A DNA stretch of 64,000 nt from Paenilisteria riparia FSL S10-1204. Its GTDB lineage: Bacteria; Bacillota; Bacilli; Lactobacillales; Listeriaceae. The notes under the pieces are model-generated. The model did not search any database. It was not told the DNA's origin and worked only from the letters and a program-made list of their open reading frames with translations. The stretch lies in contig NZ_AODL01000021.1 of assembly GCF_000525995.1 (NCBI RefSeq), forward strand, positions 1-64,000. Direction: 5' to 3'. The first letter of the stretch is position 1. Each line of letters opens with the position of its first letter. The position numbers and the translations under genes were made by a program. This document shows positions 1 to 11,568 of this stretch, in pieces.

Positions 1-127
1 TTAAATGATAAAACTTATTATAAACTTGTATATTTATAATGTCAAATGGTTTTTTATAAATTTAAAAACTAATTTAAGCCTCTTTTTTGTATATTATCGT
101 TTTTTTTATACATTTATCATTTCACAT

Positions 128-193
128 AAAACATACTAAAATGAGTAGGCAAGACCATGGATATGGCTCTACCTACTCATTTTAGTATGTTTT
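128..193. terminator. Bidirectional terminator, 22-bp perfect inverted repeat
   Basis: Positions 128-149 and 172-193 are exact reverse complements (22 bp), separated by a 22-base loop. The arms begin with AAAA and end with TTTT, so a U-ending hairpin forms in transcripts of either direction. It lies directly after the stop codon of the exonuclease gene at 196, whose transcript runs into it. Bases 1-127 are very A+T-rich and show no gene. Confidence 0.8.
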
Positions 194-195
194 TA

Positions 196-1071
196 CTATA
201 AGATATCTCGGCGCAATGTTTTTAAGCCGTATTGATTTACAATCTCTGCCGCTTCTGGCACAAGCCCGTTATAAAGGCATCGCTCCATATCAAAAACAAG
301 CGGAACATTCGTATGGATTTCTGCCAACTGTTTAGAAAGGCGCAGCATCTCCAAGTCTTCTTTAATCTTCGTTTGTTGCCCTGGTTTCAACTGATCAATA
401 TTTGCCAAGATACCGTCAATCGTTTCATACTCTTGAATTAATTTCAGTGCTGTTTTCTCACCGATTCCTCGAACGCCAGGATAACCATCGCTCGTATCGC
501 CCATCAATGCTTTCACATCAACGAATTGCCGTGGTGTAATGCCCCATTCTTCTGCAAAAACAGCCTCATTATATTGCTTATAATTCCCATATCCCTTTTG
601 CAAAATCCATACCTCATTGGTTGGCGAAACAAGCTGCAATAAATCTTTATCTCCGCTCAAAACTGTCGTATCAATGCCGGTTCCAACCATTTGTACTGTT
701 ACAGTTCCAATGCAATCATCCGCTTCAAAGCCAGGCACACCTATGTTGACAAAGCCAAACGCCTCGGCGACTTCTTTTGCTAAATCAAATTGTGGAATCA
801 GTTCCTCAGGTGGCGCTTTACGCTCAGCTTTGTACCCGCTGTACAACTCATTGCGGAATGTCTTTGAACCCATATCCCAACAAATCAACGTATGCGACGG
901 ATCATTTTGCCCAATCGCTGTAAAAAGGTGCTTCATAAAGCCTTGCACGCCGTTCGTCGGTACACCATGTTGATTCACCATGAATTGCTTTGAAACTGCC
1001 GTCGCAAAAAAAGCGCGAAATAATAACGCCATGCCGTCCACGACAAGTAAATTACCTTTTTTGTTTTCCAT
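196..1071 (-). CDS. ypcP: 5'-3' exonuclease (PolA N-terminal domain-like, YpcP family)
   Basis: Stand-alone FEN/PolA-type 5'-3' exonuclease of about 291 residues, expected to remove RNA primers or flaps during replication and repair. The N-terminal metal-binding strand reads LLVVDGMALLFRAFF. Further acidic clusters are WDMGSK, FEADDCIG and SGDKDLLQL. The helix-hairpin-helix DNA-binding part is GYPGVRGIGEKTALKL near residue 200. There is no polymerase domain, as in B. subtilis YpcP. I start at the ATG at 1071 because a GGGGG ribosome site sits about 7 bases before it; the frame stays open to 1098 but that start lacks a site. A terminator follows. It is monocistronic as far as this window shows. 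Confidence 0.9.
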   Translation of the reverse strand: MENKKGNLLVVDGMALLFRAFFATAVSKQFMVNQHGVPTNGVQGFMKHLFTAIGQNDPSHTLICWDMGSKTFRNELYSGYKAERKAPPEELIPQFDLAKEVAEAFGFVNIGVPGFEADDCIGTVTVQMVGTGIDTTVLSGDKDLLQLVSPTNEVWILQKGYGNYKQYNEAVFAEEWGITPRQFVDVKALMGDTSDGYPGVRGIGEKTALKLIQEYETIDGILANIDQLKPGQQTKIKEDLEMLRLSKQLAEIHTNVPLVFDMERCLYNGLVPEAAEIVNQYGLKTLRRDIL

Positions 1072-1139
1072 CTTTGTTCCCCCTAGATTTCTAGCCATTT
1101 AGCATTATTGTACCATAGAAATCCACGACAAACGAATGC

Positions 1140-3139
<2,000 letters not shown>

Positions 3140-3149
3140 CTATACAACG

Positions 3150-3230
3150 TTACTCTCACTCATAGTCCAGTTATTTACGGCAACTGGGTAGAAACTTGCT
3201 GTCCATATCACAGCGTATATACAAGTGAAT
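3150..3230 (-). promoter_or_regulatory. Purine riboswitch aptamer, guanine/xanthine-type
   Basis: The minus strand shows the purine aptamer core in order: P1 strand TTCACTT, then ATATGG, the P2 arm, TTTCTACC, the P3 loop CCGTAAA, and GACTATGAGTGAG closing P1. The specificity base in the last junction (GACTATG) is C, the guanine-type identity; adenine riboswitches have U. It lies downstream of a strong promoter and upstream of the xpt terminator, as in B. subtilis xpt-pbuX. Confidence 0.93.
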
Positions 3231-3258
3231 TGCGTCTTATCATGTTTGTTATTTCATC

Positions 3259-3287
3259 ATTATATCTTTGAACAATTGCTAGGTCAA
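3259..3287 (-). promoter_or_regulatory. SigA-type promoter of xpt-pbuX
   Basis: Minus strand: -35 TTGACC (3287-3282), 17-base spacer, -10 TATAAT (3264-3259). This is close to consensus. Transcription would start about 25 bases before the riboswitch aptamer. No second candidate is nearby. Confidence 0.85.
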
Positions 3288-3311
3288 CCATCTTTTTTCA
3301 TGAAACCGCCA

Positions 3312-4832
3312 TCACACCTCATTTAATTTGTAAATGAAGTCGTAGCGGTCGTTCAGTAGCTGAATTAAATACTCTGGATTTAAGCCTTCGCCCGTCGTAT
3401 CTTGCAAAATCGCTAGCGGTTTTTTCAGCATCCCAAATTGATGGACATTTTTCGTCAACCATTCGCGAATCACTGTATAATCATCGCTCGCCAAGATTTC
3501 AGAGACGTTCGGAATTTCTTTAGACATGGTTGCAAATAGTTGCGCCGCGTACATATAGCCAAGCGCGTACGATGGAAAATAACCAAAGTCGCCACCAGAC
3601 CAATGAATATCTTGCAAAATTCCATCCGCGTCGTTTCCAGGTCGAACACCCAAATAAGCTTCATATTTGTCATTCCAAGCATCACGCAGATCTGCCACGC
3701 CAATTTCGCCATTCATAATCGCTTTTTCTAACTCATAGCGAATCATAATGTGTAGCGGGTAGGTCAATGTATCCGCCTCAATCCGAATCAGTGAACTTTC
3801 CGAAATATTCACCGCGCGATAAAATTCCTCTACCGAAACATCGTCAAATGCAGGCGCCGTAATCTCTTGAAAATCTTTATAATTGCTTTGCCAAAACGCA
3901 AAACTTGATCCTAATATAATTTCATAAAACAGCGATTGCGACTCATGAATCCCCATCGAAGCACCATTAGAAAGCGGAGTTCCAATCAATTTTGGACTAA
4001 TATTTTGTTCGTAAATCGCGTGACCACCTTCGTGAATAATGCCAAAGACCGCCATTTTGAAATTGTCCTCATCGTATCGTGTCGTAATACGCACATCTCC
4101 AGTATTTAACCCCGTTGCAAACGGATGCACTGTATCATCTAAACGACCAGCCGCAAAATCAAAGCCCATTTTCGCCAAAATTCGCATACTAAATGCTTTC
4201 TGATGTTCCTTGGACACACGTTTATGAAGTAATGTTGGATCTGGCTGATGCTTCGCAGCTTCCACCCGTTGACGCAAAACTAAAATCGATTCGCGCAGTT
4301 TCGCAAATACATCGTCCAAAATCGCCACTGTCATACCTGGCTCATACTGATCGAGCAACGTGTCATAGGGATTTTCTTTGTAGCCCCAATATTCTATAAA
4401 CTGCCGCTTACTAGCAATGATTTTCTCCAAATAAGGCTCAAACAGCGCATAATCATTCGTCGCACGTGCTGTTGTCCAAACATTTTCTGCCTGTGCAACC
4501 AACTTCGTATACGCTTCATATTCCGCCGCTGGAATTTTTTTATTCAAATCGTATTCTTTCTTGCATTCTTCTAGCGAACGACGCGTCACATCAGACAAAC
4601 CGTCCTTTTCCAGCCAAAGTCCCGCAATAAATGCTGCCATCTCTTCGGAAACTTTCATTTTGAAAATCTCACCACTAAGCGTTCCAATCACTTCCGAGCG
4701 TTGCGTGGTTCCTTTTTCAGGCGCGCCAGTCCGCAAGTCCCAATACACAAGACTAAGCGCTTCTTCAAACGCACTAATTTTTTTCACATACTCTAAAAAT
4801 TCTTGTTCTAGCTTTTGGTTACTTTCTGACAT
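3312..4832 (-). CDS. Thermostable carboxypeptidase, M32 (Taq) family
   Basis: Cytoplasmic zinc-dependent metallocarboxypeptidase of 506 residues, the usual M32 length. The zinc motif is HEGGH in FGIIHEGGHAIYEQ, near residue 266, with the downstream glutamate region MGIHESQSLFYE. Other family blocks are seen: DTVHPFATGLNTGDVRITTRY and YPLHIMIRYELEKAI. It probably trims C-terminal residues from peptides. It is the B. subtilis YpwA equivalent. The stop is only about 25 bases from the xpt -35 box, so read-through into that promoter is possible. The next gene upstream on this strand is rlmL, 18 bases away. Confidence 0.9.
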   Translation of the reverse strand: MSESNQKLEQEFLEYVKKISAFEEALSLVYWDLRTGAPEKGTTQRSEVIGTLSGEIFKMKVSEEMAAFIAGLWLEKDGLSDVTRRSLEECKKEYDLNKKIPAAEYEAYTKLVAQAENVWTTARATNDYALFEPYLEKIIASKRQFIEYWGYKENPYDTLLDQYEPGMTVAILDDVFAKLRESILVLRQRVEAAKHQPDPTLLHKRVSKEHQKAFSMRILAKMGFDFAAGRLDDTVHPFATGLNTGDVRITTRYDEDNFKMAVFGIIHEGGHAIYEQNISPKLIGTPLSNGASMGIHESQSLFYEIILGSSFAFWQSNYKDFQEITAPAFDDVSVEEFYRAVNISESSLIRIEADTLTYPLHIMIRYELEKAIMNGEIGVADLRDAWNDKYEAYLGVRPGNDADGILQDIHWSGGDFGYFPSYALGYMYAAQLFATMSKEIPNVSEILASDDYTVIREWLTKNVHQFGMLKKPLAILQDTTGEGLNPEYLIQLLNDRYDFIYKLNEV

Positions 4833-4850
4833 TCCGATTCCCCGCTTCCT

Positions 4851-5991
4851 TTAATCCCTACGTGGTGGCCTTGGCCCCCAATACTGGTATAAATCCGTTC
4901 GCAAATAACCATTGTAGAGCTTGCGCTTCTTCGTTGCCCGCTTTGCATAAACTTCTTCAAACATTTCATAGCTCGTCAGAACATACACCGACCAAGTAGG
5001 CATATTACGATACACCGAACGCATCTCGCGGTACAGCTCACGCACAGACTCCTCATCCTCCAAACGCTCACCATATGGCGGATTCGCAACAATCACACCG
5101 TACTTCTTTTTCGGTCGTAAAATCGACGACTTGCATTTGCTTGAATTCAATCACATCTTCCAGACCCGCCTCAAACGCATTTTGCTTGGAGATTTCAATC
5201 ATTCGATGATCAATATCTGTTCCTAAAATATCTAGCGGTTGATTGTAATTCGCTGCTTCCTCTGCTTCTTGACGCGCTTTTTCCCACACATCCGCAAGCA
5301 TCCAATCCCACGTTTCACAAACGAAATTCCGGCGCAATCCAGGCGCAATATTCCGACCAATAAGCGCTGCCTCAATCGGAATCGTCCCAGAGCCACACAC
5401 CGGGTCATAAAAAGGACGATCCGGATGCCAACTCGTAAGTAAAACAAGCGCTGCGGCCATCGTTTCTTTCAATGGCGCACCACCTTGTCCAACACGATAC
5501 CCACGTTTATGTAATCCAGCCCCACTTGTATCTAGCGTAATTGTTACCTCATCTTTCAAAAGCGACACTTCTAATTTAAAAAGTGCTCCTGACTCCATCA
5601 ACCGTCCTTGCCTGCGATACTTCTCGCTTAAACGACTAACAATCGCCTTTTTTGTAATCGCTTGGCAATTCGGCACACTAAATAGCGTCGACTTCACAGA
5701 TTTTCCCGCCACCGGAAAATTCGCATCTAATGGCAATAAATCTTCCCACGGTAACGCCTTCGTTTTTTCAAATAACTCATCAAACGTAGTGGCTTTAAAA
5801 CGACCCACGACAATTTTGACACGGTCTGCCACGCGAAGCCACAAGTTCGTACGGGCAATCGCTAATTCATCTCCCTTAAAATACACCTTTCCATTATCCA
5901 CTTCACACTCATAGCCAAGTCGGCGCACTTCTTTTGCTACGATAGCCTCCAGCCCTGCTGCCGCTGTTGCTACTAACTGAAATTCCCTCAT
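4851..5991 (-). CDS. rlmL: 23S rRNA (guanine-N2-)methyltransferase RlmL/YpsC, frameshifted in this sequence
   Basis: THUMP-domain rRNA methyltransferase, reconstructed at about 380 residues. The first part (MREFQLVATAAAGLEAIVAKEV) holds the THUMP region and the SAM motif YDPVCGSGTIPIEAAL. The second part holds the catalytic NPPY motif (VIVANPPYGERL). The two parts lie in different frames. Removing one base from the T5 run at 5107-5111 (A5 on the coding strand) gives a continuous DFTTEKKYGVIVANPPYGERL. I start at 5991, after GAGGATGGGA; an in-frame ATG at 6000 is less likely. A homopolymer sequencing error is the simplest explanation. Confidence 0.85.
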
Positions 5992-6018
5992 ACTTCCCAT
6001 CCTCGCTAATTAATATCT

Positions 6019-6052
6019 AAAAAAAGAGCCGCTCCAAAGGCACACGCTCCTA
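6019..6052 (-). terminator. Probable terminator after rnpB
   Basis: Minus strand AGGAGC and GCTCTT pair around a loop that can pair further, followed by a run of T. It lies between the 3' end of the RNase P RNA and rlmL. The stem is short, so this is tentative. Confidence 0.45.
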
Positions 6053-6147
6053 GCCACACAATGTGCACTAAGTTATGGTATCTCTTTAGCAAGAAACACG
6101 CATACGTCCGACCTTGAAACAGCCCTCACTTTTTTAAATTCATCCTG

Positions 6148-6546
6148 ATAATAGTGCTCTGTAAGCCATGTTCTGTACTTCTGTGATTACAGGATCACAC
6201 AAAAGTGGCAATCATCTATCTGCATATAGCGGTTAAGCTACATACCTCGTCCCTCGTTGTTATTCCTCGGGAAAAGTGCCCCTACCAACATTTGGGTTTC
6301 TCGCTCGTGGGGTTTACCTCGTTCCACTTCCACCATTTCTGATGGAACTTCGTCACTGTGGCACTTTCAAGGTTCGAACGCCATATCCTAAGACTTAGGC
6401 GCGTCACCTGCCGTCAAACCGGATAACCCGGAGTGCCCTAGCTTATTGTTTGGCTAGGCACGATCACTACGGGCATTTCAGCACCGTGCGAGCATGGACT
6501 TTCCTCTGTTTTCATAGGGAAAACAGCAATTACCCAAGCACTATCT
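6148..6546 (-). ncRNA. rnpB: RNase P RNA, type B
   Basis: Catalytic RNA that removes 5' leaders from precursor tRNAs. The minus strand carries the universal blocks in order: GAGGAAAGTCCATGCTCGCA near the 5' end, GCCCGTAGTGATCGTGCC, GACGGCAGGTGA, CCTTGAAAGTGCCACAGTGA, CGAGCGAGAAACCCAAAT, TAGATAGATGATTGCC, and ACATGGCTTACAGA near the 3' end. AGTGCTT at the 5' side pairs with AGAGCACT at the 3' side to form P1. The order and loops fit the Bacillus/Listeria type B form. Exact ends are estimated to a few bases. Confidence 0.95.
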
Positions 6547-6563
6547 AAACTATTCTATCATGT

Positions 6564-6896
6564 TTATTGGTTGTCGTCTAGCTTATTTCCGAAAACGTGT
6601 TTTTCTAAATTGCTTAAGCGTTTTAGAATATCGAAATTCGTTGTGCCCGCAGGTTGTGTGCTCTGTTGCAAGCTCGGTGCTACAACTGCTTTAGGCGCAT
6701 CTTCTAGTTCTGCACGCAAACGGATATTTTCTTGTTGCAATGCTTCAATTTCTTGTGAGAACGTGCTGTAGTCATTAATTACCTTATCGAGAAATTCGTC
6801 TACTTCTTCTGGATGATAGCCACGAAGCCCACTTTTAAATTCTTTTTCTAAAATTTCTTTACCTGTCAAATTATATTCAAATTGTTCAGAAGCCAT
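6564..6896 (-). CDS. gpsB: Cell division protein GpsB
   Basis: DivIVA-like coiled-coil adaptor of 110 residues that links penicillin-binding proteins to the division and elongation machinery on the inner membrane face. The lipid/PBP-binding N-domain is KEILEKEFKSGLRGYHPEEVDEFLDKVINDY, followed by coiled coil to about residue 70, a variable linker, and the conserved C-terminal trimerisation segment FDILKRLSNLEKHVFG. In Listeria GpsB binds the N-terminus of PBPA1, whose gene lies about 2 kb away here. It has its own leader with an inverted repeat; rnpB follows 18 bases downstream. Confidence 0.95.
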   Translation of the reverse strand: MASEQFEYNLTGKEILEKEFKSGLRGYHPEEVDEFLDKVINDYSTFSQEIEALQQENIRLRAELEDAPKAVVAPSLQQSTQPAGTTNFDILKRLSNLEKHVFGNKLDDNQ

Positions 6897-6931
6897 TCGG
6901 TTTCACCTCTATATTTAGTCTATGCAATATG

Positions 6932-6953
6932 TTACATCAATCCTATGATGTAA
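6932..6953. repeat. Inverted repeat in the gpsB leader
   Basis: TTACATCA and TGATGTAA (8 bp, perfect) flank a 6-base loop, about 36 bases before the gpsB start. No T run follows on the minus strand, so it does not look like a terminator. It could be an mRNA hairpin or a protein site. Confidence 0.5.
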
Positions 6954-6973
6954 TCTTTCAGTTACATACCTCC

Positions 6974-7002
6974 ATTTTTTCAAAGTTCACCGCATTTGTC
7001 AA
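6974..7002 (-). promoter_or_regulatory. Candidate gpsB promoter
   Basis: Minus strand TTGACA (7002-6997), 17-base spacer, then AAAAAT. The -35 box is perfect but the -10 box is poor, so confidence is limited. It would give a leader of about 70 bases containing the inverted repeat. Confidence 0.4.
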
Positions 7003-7032
7003 TTTATAATCCCCGACTTCACAAAAAAGTCA

Positions 7033-7581
7033 CTAAAAATCCTGATTTAATGACTCGACAACCTCTTGTAATTCATAGAAATCAACGAGTAAAATCGGAT
7101 AATCCGCATTTTCCGCGTAATGCGTCGCTTTTTCATAAAAAAACTTCGGTGCCCCTTCACGCTCCGTGTCATATACAAGTAAAGCTCCATCAGTATTATC
7201 CAGTACGAACTGGTCTTTCAATTGAAACTGGCTCGGATTCTCGTACTCCCGCTTCGTCACAGCCGCCATATAGTCCGCTTTTGCGACAACCTCATTGTAC
7301 CAAAGCTTATTCGCATCATTCCAATTGCTCTCCTGATTCAAAAACGGTGTCAAAATCGCCAATTTCAGCGCATATTCCTCCGCTTTTAGTTCCGCGACCA
7401 CTTCTGCCGCCCAGAGTTCCACGCCCATTTGCCCCGAAATAATGACCCATTCCAAACCATCCTCGACAAGCCCGATGAGCCGTCTCCGCAACGCCTCTTT
7501 AATAAAGCCAACTTCCTGCGCATCCCGCTTAAAAATACCCAACTCGAAATTTTTATATCCCGACACAAAAATCGACTTCAT
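7033..7581 (-). CDS. ypsA: YpsA family protein (DUF1273, SLOG superfamily)
   Basis: Conserved 182-residue cytoplasmic protein of the YpsA/DUF1273 family, a Rossmann-like SLOG fold predicted to bind a nucleotide or ADP-ribose-like ligand. The family opening is seen (FVSGYKNFELGIF), with a central WVIISGQMGVELWAAEVV and late DGALLVYDTEREGAPKFFYEKA. YpsA affects cell division in B. subtilis and S. aureus, which fits the adjacent gpsB; its chemistry is unknown. The start overlaps the stop of yppE by 4 bases, so the pair is co-translated. Confidence 0.9.
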   Translation of the reverse strand: MKSIFVSGYKNFELGIFKRDAQEVGFIKEALRRRLIGLVEDGLEWVIISGQMGVELWAAEVVAELKAEEYALKLAILTPFLNQESNWNDANKLWYNEVVAKADYMAAVTKREYENPSQFQLKDQFVLDNTDGALLVYDTEREGAPKFFYEKATHYAENADYPILLVDFYELQEVVESLNQDF

Positions 7582-7928
7582 GGCGCCTTCTCCAATACTC
7601 GTTTTAACGTATACTCCACCGACTGATAATGATCACTAAAATGCTTGTAAAACGACTTCCCATTGAACGCACTGACCGCAATCATCTGAATATTATCTGT
7701 CACCTGTAGCAACTGCGCTTCTCCAATATAAGTCGGGCGATCCTTACGCACCCATGGAATCACGAGCAATAGCCATGCATCACACGTTTCTTTCACCGCA
7801 TCCACAAACGGCTTCATATCTTTATAAAAATCAAACGCTTGCTGCTCTTTTTGGTTCGCCAAATAAAGTTCCCAAATCGCCTCATTGTGCTGCAACAATC
7901 GCTTTGTCACTTCCTTAATTTCACTCAT
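7578..7928 (-). CDS. yppE: YppE family protein (DUF1798)
   Basis: Small, probably all-helical cytoplasmic protein of 116 residues, similar to B. subtilis YppE. The opening EIKEVTKRLLQHNEAIWELYLANQ and the central FYKDMKPFVDAVKETCDAWLLLVIPWV are typical. Function unknown. I start at the ATG at 7928, 10 bases after GAAGGA; an in-frame TTG at 7937 lies directly against the ribosome site and is rejected. It forms a two-gene unit with ypsA and is divergent from recU. Confidence 0.8.
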   Translation of the reverse strand: MSEIKEVTKRLLQHNEAIWELYLANQKEQQAFDFYKDMKPFVDAVKETCDAWLLLVIPWVRKDRPTYIGEAQLLQVTDNIQMIAVSAFNGKSFYKHFSDHYQSVEYTLKRVLEKAP

Positions 7929-8170
7929 AAAAATCAATTCCTTCTACATAATAAATTAAAATCAGCATATCATATTTTATGATAAACGACTATTTTTCGC
8001 ATTAAAATATGATTAAAAAATACCATGAATATGTTATCTATGAAAAAAATTTGTTTTTTTGTATCAGACAAAATGTAATCCGAAAGTACGTTCCCTCTTA
8101 CGTTTTCAGCTAGTCATACTATATTTGAAAATTAACCTAGGCAGATTTCCCCTACCAATTTTGTTTTTAT
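7929..8170. other. A+T-rich divergent intergenic region
   Basis: The 319-base space between yppE and recU holds the recU promoter near its right end. The rest is very A+T-rich, with no open frame that resembles a gene and no clear hairpin. A promoter for yppE must lie at its left end, but I could not pick one with confidence. Confidence 0.5.
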
Positions 8171-8171
8171 T

Positions 8172-8180
8172 TGTTATAAT
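8172..8180 (+). promoter_or_regulatory. Extended -10 promoter of recU-pbpA
   Basis: TGTTATAAT (TGn then TATAAT) is an extended -10 element about 67 bases before the recU start. No good -35 box sits at the right distance, as is common for extended -10 promoters. Confidence 0.55.
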
Positions 8181-8247
8181 AGGTGTTAGTCCAAAAAATG
8201 AAGAGTGACTAGTTGTGCTATCTGAATGATTGAAAGGGTGAAATAAT

Positions 8248-8850
8248 ATGGCAATACGTTATCCAAACGGAAAGAAGTATCAGCCAAATACGCCCTCCAC
8301 ATCTACTGCACAAAATAAATCGGTTTCTTATGGGAAACGTGGAATGTCACTAGAGCAAGATCTCAACGACACGAATGCGTATTATCTCGCAAACAAGCTT
8401 GCGGTCATCCATAAAAAACCTACCCCCGTGCAGATTGTCGGTGTAGACTACCCTAAAAGAAGTAGTGCCAAAATTAAAGAAGCATACTTCAAAACACCAT
8501 CTACCACAGACTATAACGGTGTATACAATGGAAAGTATATCGATTTTGAAGCGAAAGAGACTAAAAATACGAGCTCTTTTCCTCTCAATAATTTTCATCA
8601 GCACCAGCTAACGCATATGGAGGACGTACGAGAACAAGGTGGCATTGTCTTTGTTATCATATCCTTTCATAGACTTAGCGAGGTTTACTTCACCAGATTG
8701 GAACATTTCCAACCATTTTGGCAACGGATGCTTGATGGTGGAAGAAAGTCTATAACACTACAGGAAATACGAGAAGTTTCAGACCAAATTCCTTATGGTC
8801 TAAATCCGAGGCTAGACTACTTAAGCATTATCAAGAAGCATTATTTCTAA
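8248..8850 (+). CDS. recU: Holliday junction resolvase RecU
   Basis: Structure-specific endonuclease of 200 residues that cleaves Holliday junctions in recombination and chromosome segregation. The N-terminus [13 protein letters not shown] is typical. The catalytic cluster is [20 protein letters not shown] (aspartate, glutamate and lysine, residues about 90-111), followed by [14 protein letters not shown]. The late block [12 protein letters not shown] is also conserved. A ribosome site AAAGGGTG precedes the ATG. The gene lies 36 bases before the PBP1A gene, the usual Firmicute arrangement. Confidence 0.95.
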   Translation: MAIRYPNGKKYQPNTPSTSTAQNKSVSYGKRGMSLEQDLNDTNAYYLANKLAVIHKKPTPVQIVGVDYPKRSSAKIKEAYFKTPSTTDYNGVYNGKYIDFEAKETKNTSSFPLNNFHQHQLTHMEDVREQGGIVFVIISFHRLSEVYFTRLEHFQPFWQRMLDGGRKSITLQEIREVSDQIPYGLNPRLDYLSIIKKHYF

Positions 8851-8886
8851 CAGTCGAACCCCCACATTAAAGGAGAGAAATTTTCT

Positions 8887-11519
8887 ATGGCAGATAAACC
8901 GCAGACAAGATCTCAGTACCACAATAACAAAGCAAATAATCAACCTGAGACTAAAAAAACAACTGGAAAAGGACGTCGTATCACTGGAAATGTTTTTAAA
9001 GTGGTATTTTTCACGGCCCTTTTTGTCGCATTTGCTGGAGTTGCTGGTGGCGCAACCATGTTTTATACCTACGCAAAAGAAGCGCCAAAGCTGACAGATG
9101 CCAAACTACGTGACCCTCTATCATCTAAGATTTTAGATAAAAATGGAGATGTTTACGCAGAAATCGGTAAAGAACGCCGGGAATATATTGAGTATAAAGA
9201 TATCCCAAAACAACTAGAAAACGCCGTACTATCAACGGAAGACTCACGTTTTTATGAACATGATGGTATGGACCCAATTCGCCTAGTAAGCGCCGCAGCA
9301 GGTAATATTACAGGTGGTTTCGGTTCACAAGGCGCAAGTACATTAACACAGCAAATCATTAAAATGTCTTACCTAGATTACACAAATAAAACATTGAGTC
9401 GTAAAGCCCAAGAAGCTTGGATGGCCATTCAACTCGAACAAAAATATAGTAAACAAGAATTACTAGAAATCTACATCAATAAAGTTTATTTATCCGACGG
9501 CGTTCATGGTATGGAGACTGCCGCCGAGCATTATTATGGCAAGAAACTAAAAGATTTGAACCTAGCGCAAACTGCTTTAATTGCCGGTATGCCACAAAGT
9601 CCAAATCGTTTCAACCCGTTCACACACCCAGACTTAGCAAAAAATCGTCGCGATATCGTTTTGAAATTAATGTACAACAACGATAAAATTTCTAAATCCG
9701 ACATGGAAGCAGCACAAGCACTTCCAATTACAGATGGACTTGTTGACGAAGCTACACGCAAACAAAAAACGTATGCGTACGACACGTATGTCGATCAAGT
9801 GATTGACGAAATTGGCGACAAATATAATCCATTTACAGACGGCTTAACAATCTACACAGCGCTTGACCCGGATGCACAAAAATACACAGAAAAAAATGTT
9901 GAACACAAGCGATGTCATCAATTACCCAGACAAGAAATTCCAAGCTGGTGTTGTCGTGATGGATACAACAACAGGACGAGTACAAGCACTTGGTGGCGGT
10001 CGCGAAACAGCAGAATCAAAGAAAGTATCACGTGGCTTAAATCGAGCAACTGACATTAAGCGCCAGCCTGGTTCTACAATGAAACCAATTTTAGGATATG
10101 CACCTGCTATTGAATACTTGGACTGGTCAACCGCTCATATTTTAGACGACGCGCCATATCAATATGCTGGCGGACAGGAACTTCGTAACTATGACTCTGG
10201 TTATTTAGGCGAGATTTCTATGCGTCGCGCACTTTATTTATCGCGAAACATTCCAGCTGTTAAAGCTTCCAAGGAAGTCGGCTATGACCGTGCTCGTGAT
10301 TTTGCCAATAACCTTGGTTTGAACTACAAAGAAGTGTATGAATCTACAGTAATCGGAAGTGGTGAAGCTTCCCCTATCCAAATGGCCGGCGCATACGGTG
10401 CATTCGGTAATGGTGGCGTATATAATCAACCACATACCGTAACGAAAATAGTTCTTTCAGACGGTAAGACGGAAGTAAATATGGAGCCAGAATCTGTCGT
10501 AGCAATGAAAGCTTCTACAGCCTATATGATTAGCGACATGCTAAAAGATGTCCTAACACAAGGAACTGGTACACGTGCCGACATCCCAGGTTGGAACATT
10601 GCTGCCAAAACTGGTACAACCAATTATGATGAATCCGTGCGTATCAAAAATGGCATTCCAAGTGATGGCACACCAGACTCATGGTTTGTCGGATATTCTC
10701 CTCGCTATACCGTTTCTATATGGACTGGTTATGACGAGCCGAACAAGAATTATTTATCGCCTAGCGAAACACGCATTGCTGCTTACATGTTTAAAGCAAT
10801 GATGGGACACCTCGTTGCAGGCGAGAAAAATCCTGACTTTAAGAAACCAAGTAACGTGAACGAAATCCCGATTATTACTGGTTCCAACCCAATTATACGT
10901 GCAGCATCCGGAGCTAGTGGTCCGAATATATCATATGAACTTTTCCTAGACGGTACCGTACCATCAAGAACATCTGCAGCAGAGAAAAAAGAGCCTGATA
11001 ACAGAGAAAGACACAGATAACGAAAAAGACAAAGACACACAAACGGATGCAGAGAAGAAAGCAGCTGAAGAAAAAGCGAAGAAAGAACAGGAAGCCGCGG
11101 ATAAAGAAAAAGCGAAGAAAGATGCAGAAGATGCTGCCAAGAAAGCACAAGAAGAAGCCGATAAAGCATCACTCCAAACTCCAGGCGGACTAAACGCATC
11201 CTATAATGCAGCAACGAAGACCATCTCGGCAAGCTGGGCATCCAATGGCGCAGGTGTCACCTATGATGTCAGCGTCAACGGACAAACGCAGAACTATGCC
11301 ACAACATCTATTAACATAGGTGGCGGCTCACCAGGTTCGACCGTTGTCATCACAGTCATTCCAGTCAAAGATGGAAAACGTGGTTCACCAGCATCAACAA
11401 CCGTAACTATCCCGGCAGAGCAAACACAGCCTAGTAACGACCAGCCAACAACACCGCCAGCCAGCGATACGGGCGGTTCACAAAATAACAGCACTAACAA
11501 TCCAACAACAAATCCATAA
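8887..11519 (+). CDS. pbpA: Penicillin-binding protein 1A (bifunctional), frameshifted twice in this sequence
   Basis: Class A PBP that polymerises and crosslinks peptidoglycan, reconstructed at about 875 residues. The cytoplasmic tail is MADKPQTRSQYHNNK, carrying the TRSQY segment that in Listeria PBPA1 contacts GpsB. A membrane span follows (about residues 37-58), then the glycosyltransferase domain (TEDSRFYEHDGMD, GASTLTQQIIK). The transpeptidase has PGSTMKP (active serine), SRN and KTGTTN. The C-terminus is a K/E/A-rich segment, a fibronectin-III-like domain and a Ser/Thr/Pro/Asn tail. One extra A in the A7 run at 9890-9896 and probably one in the A6 run at 10985-10990 break the frame; removing both restores it to the stop at 11517-11519. 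Confidence 0.88.
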
Positions 11520-11520
11520 A

Positions 11521-11568
11521 AAAAGAAGGATCAGCGCTCACATAATCGTGGGTAATGATCCTTCTTTT
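11521..11568. terminator. Bidirectional terminator between pbpA and ypoC
   Basis: AAAAGAAGGATCA (11521-11533) and TGATCCTTCTTTT (11556-11568) are exact reverse complements, with A and T runs at the outer ends. It follows the PBP1A stop on the plus strand and overlaps the last codons of ypoC on the minus strand. Confidence 0.85.
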
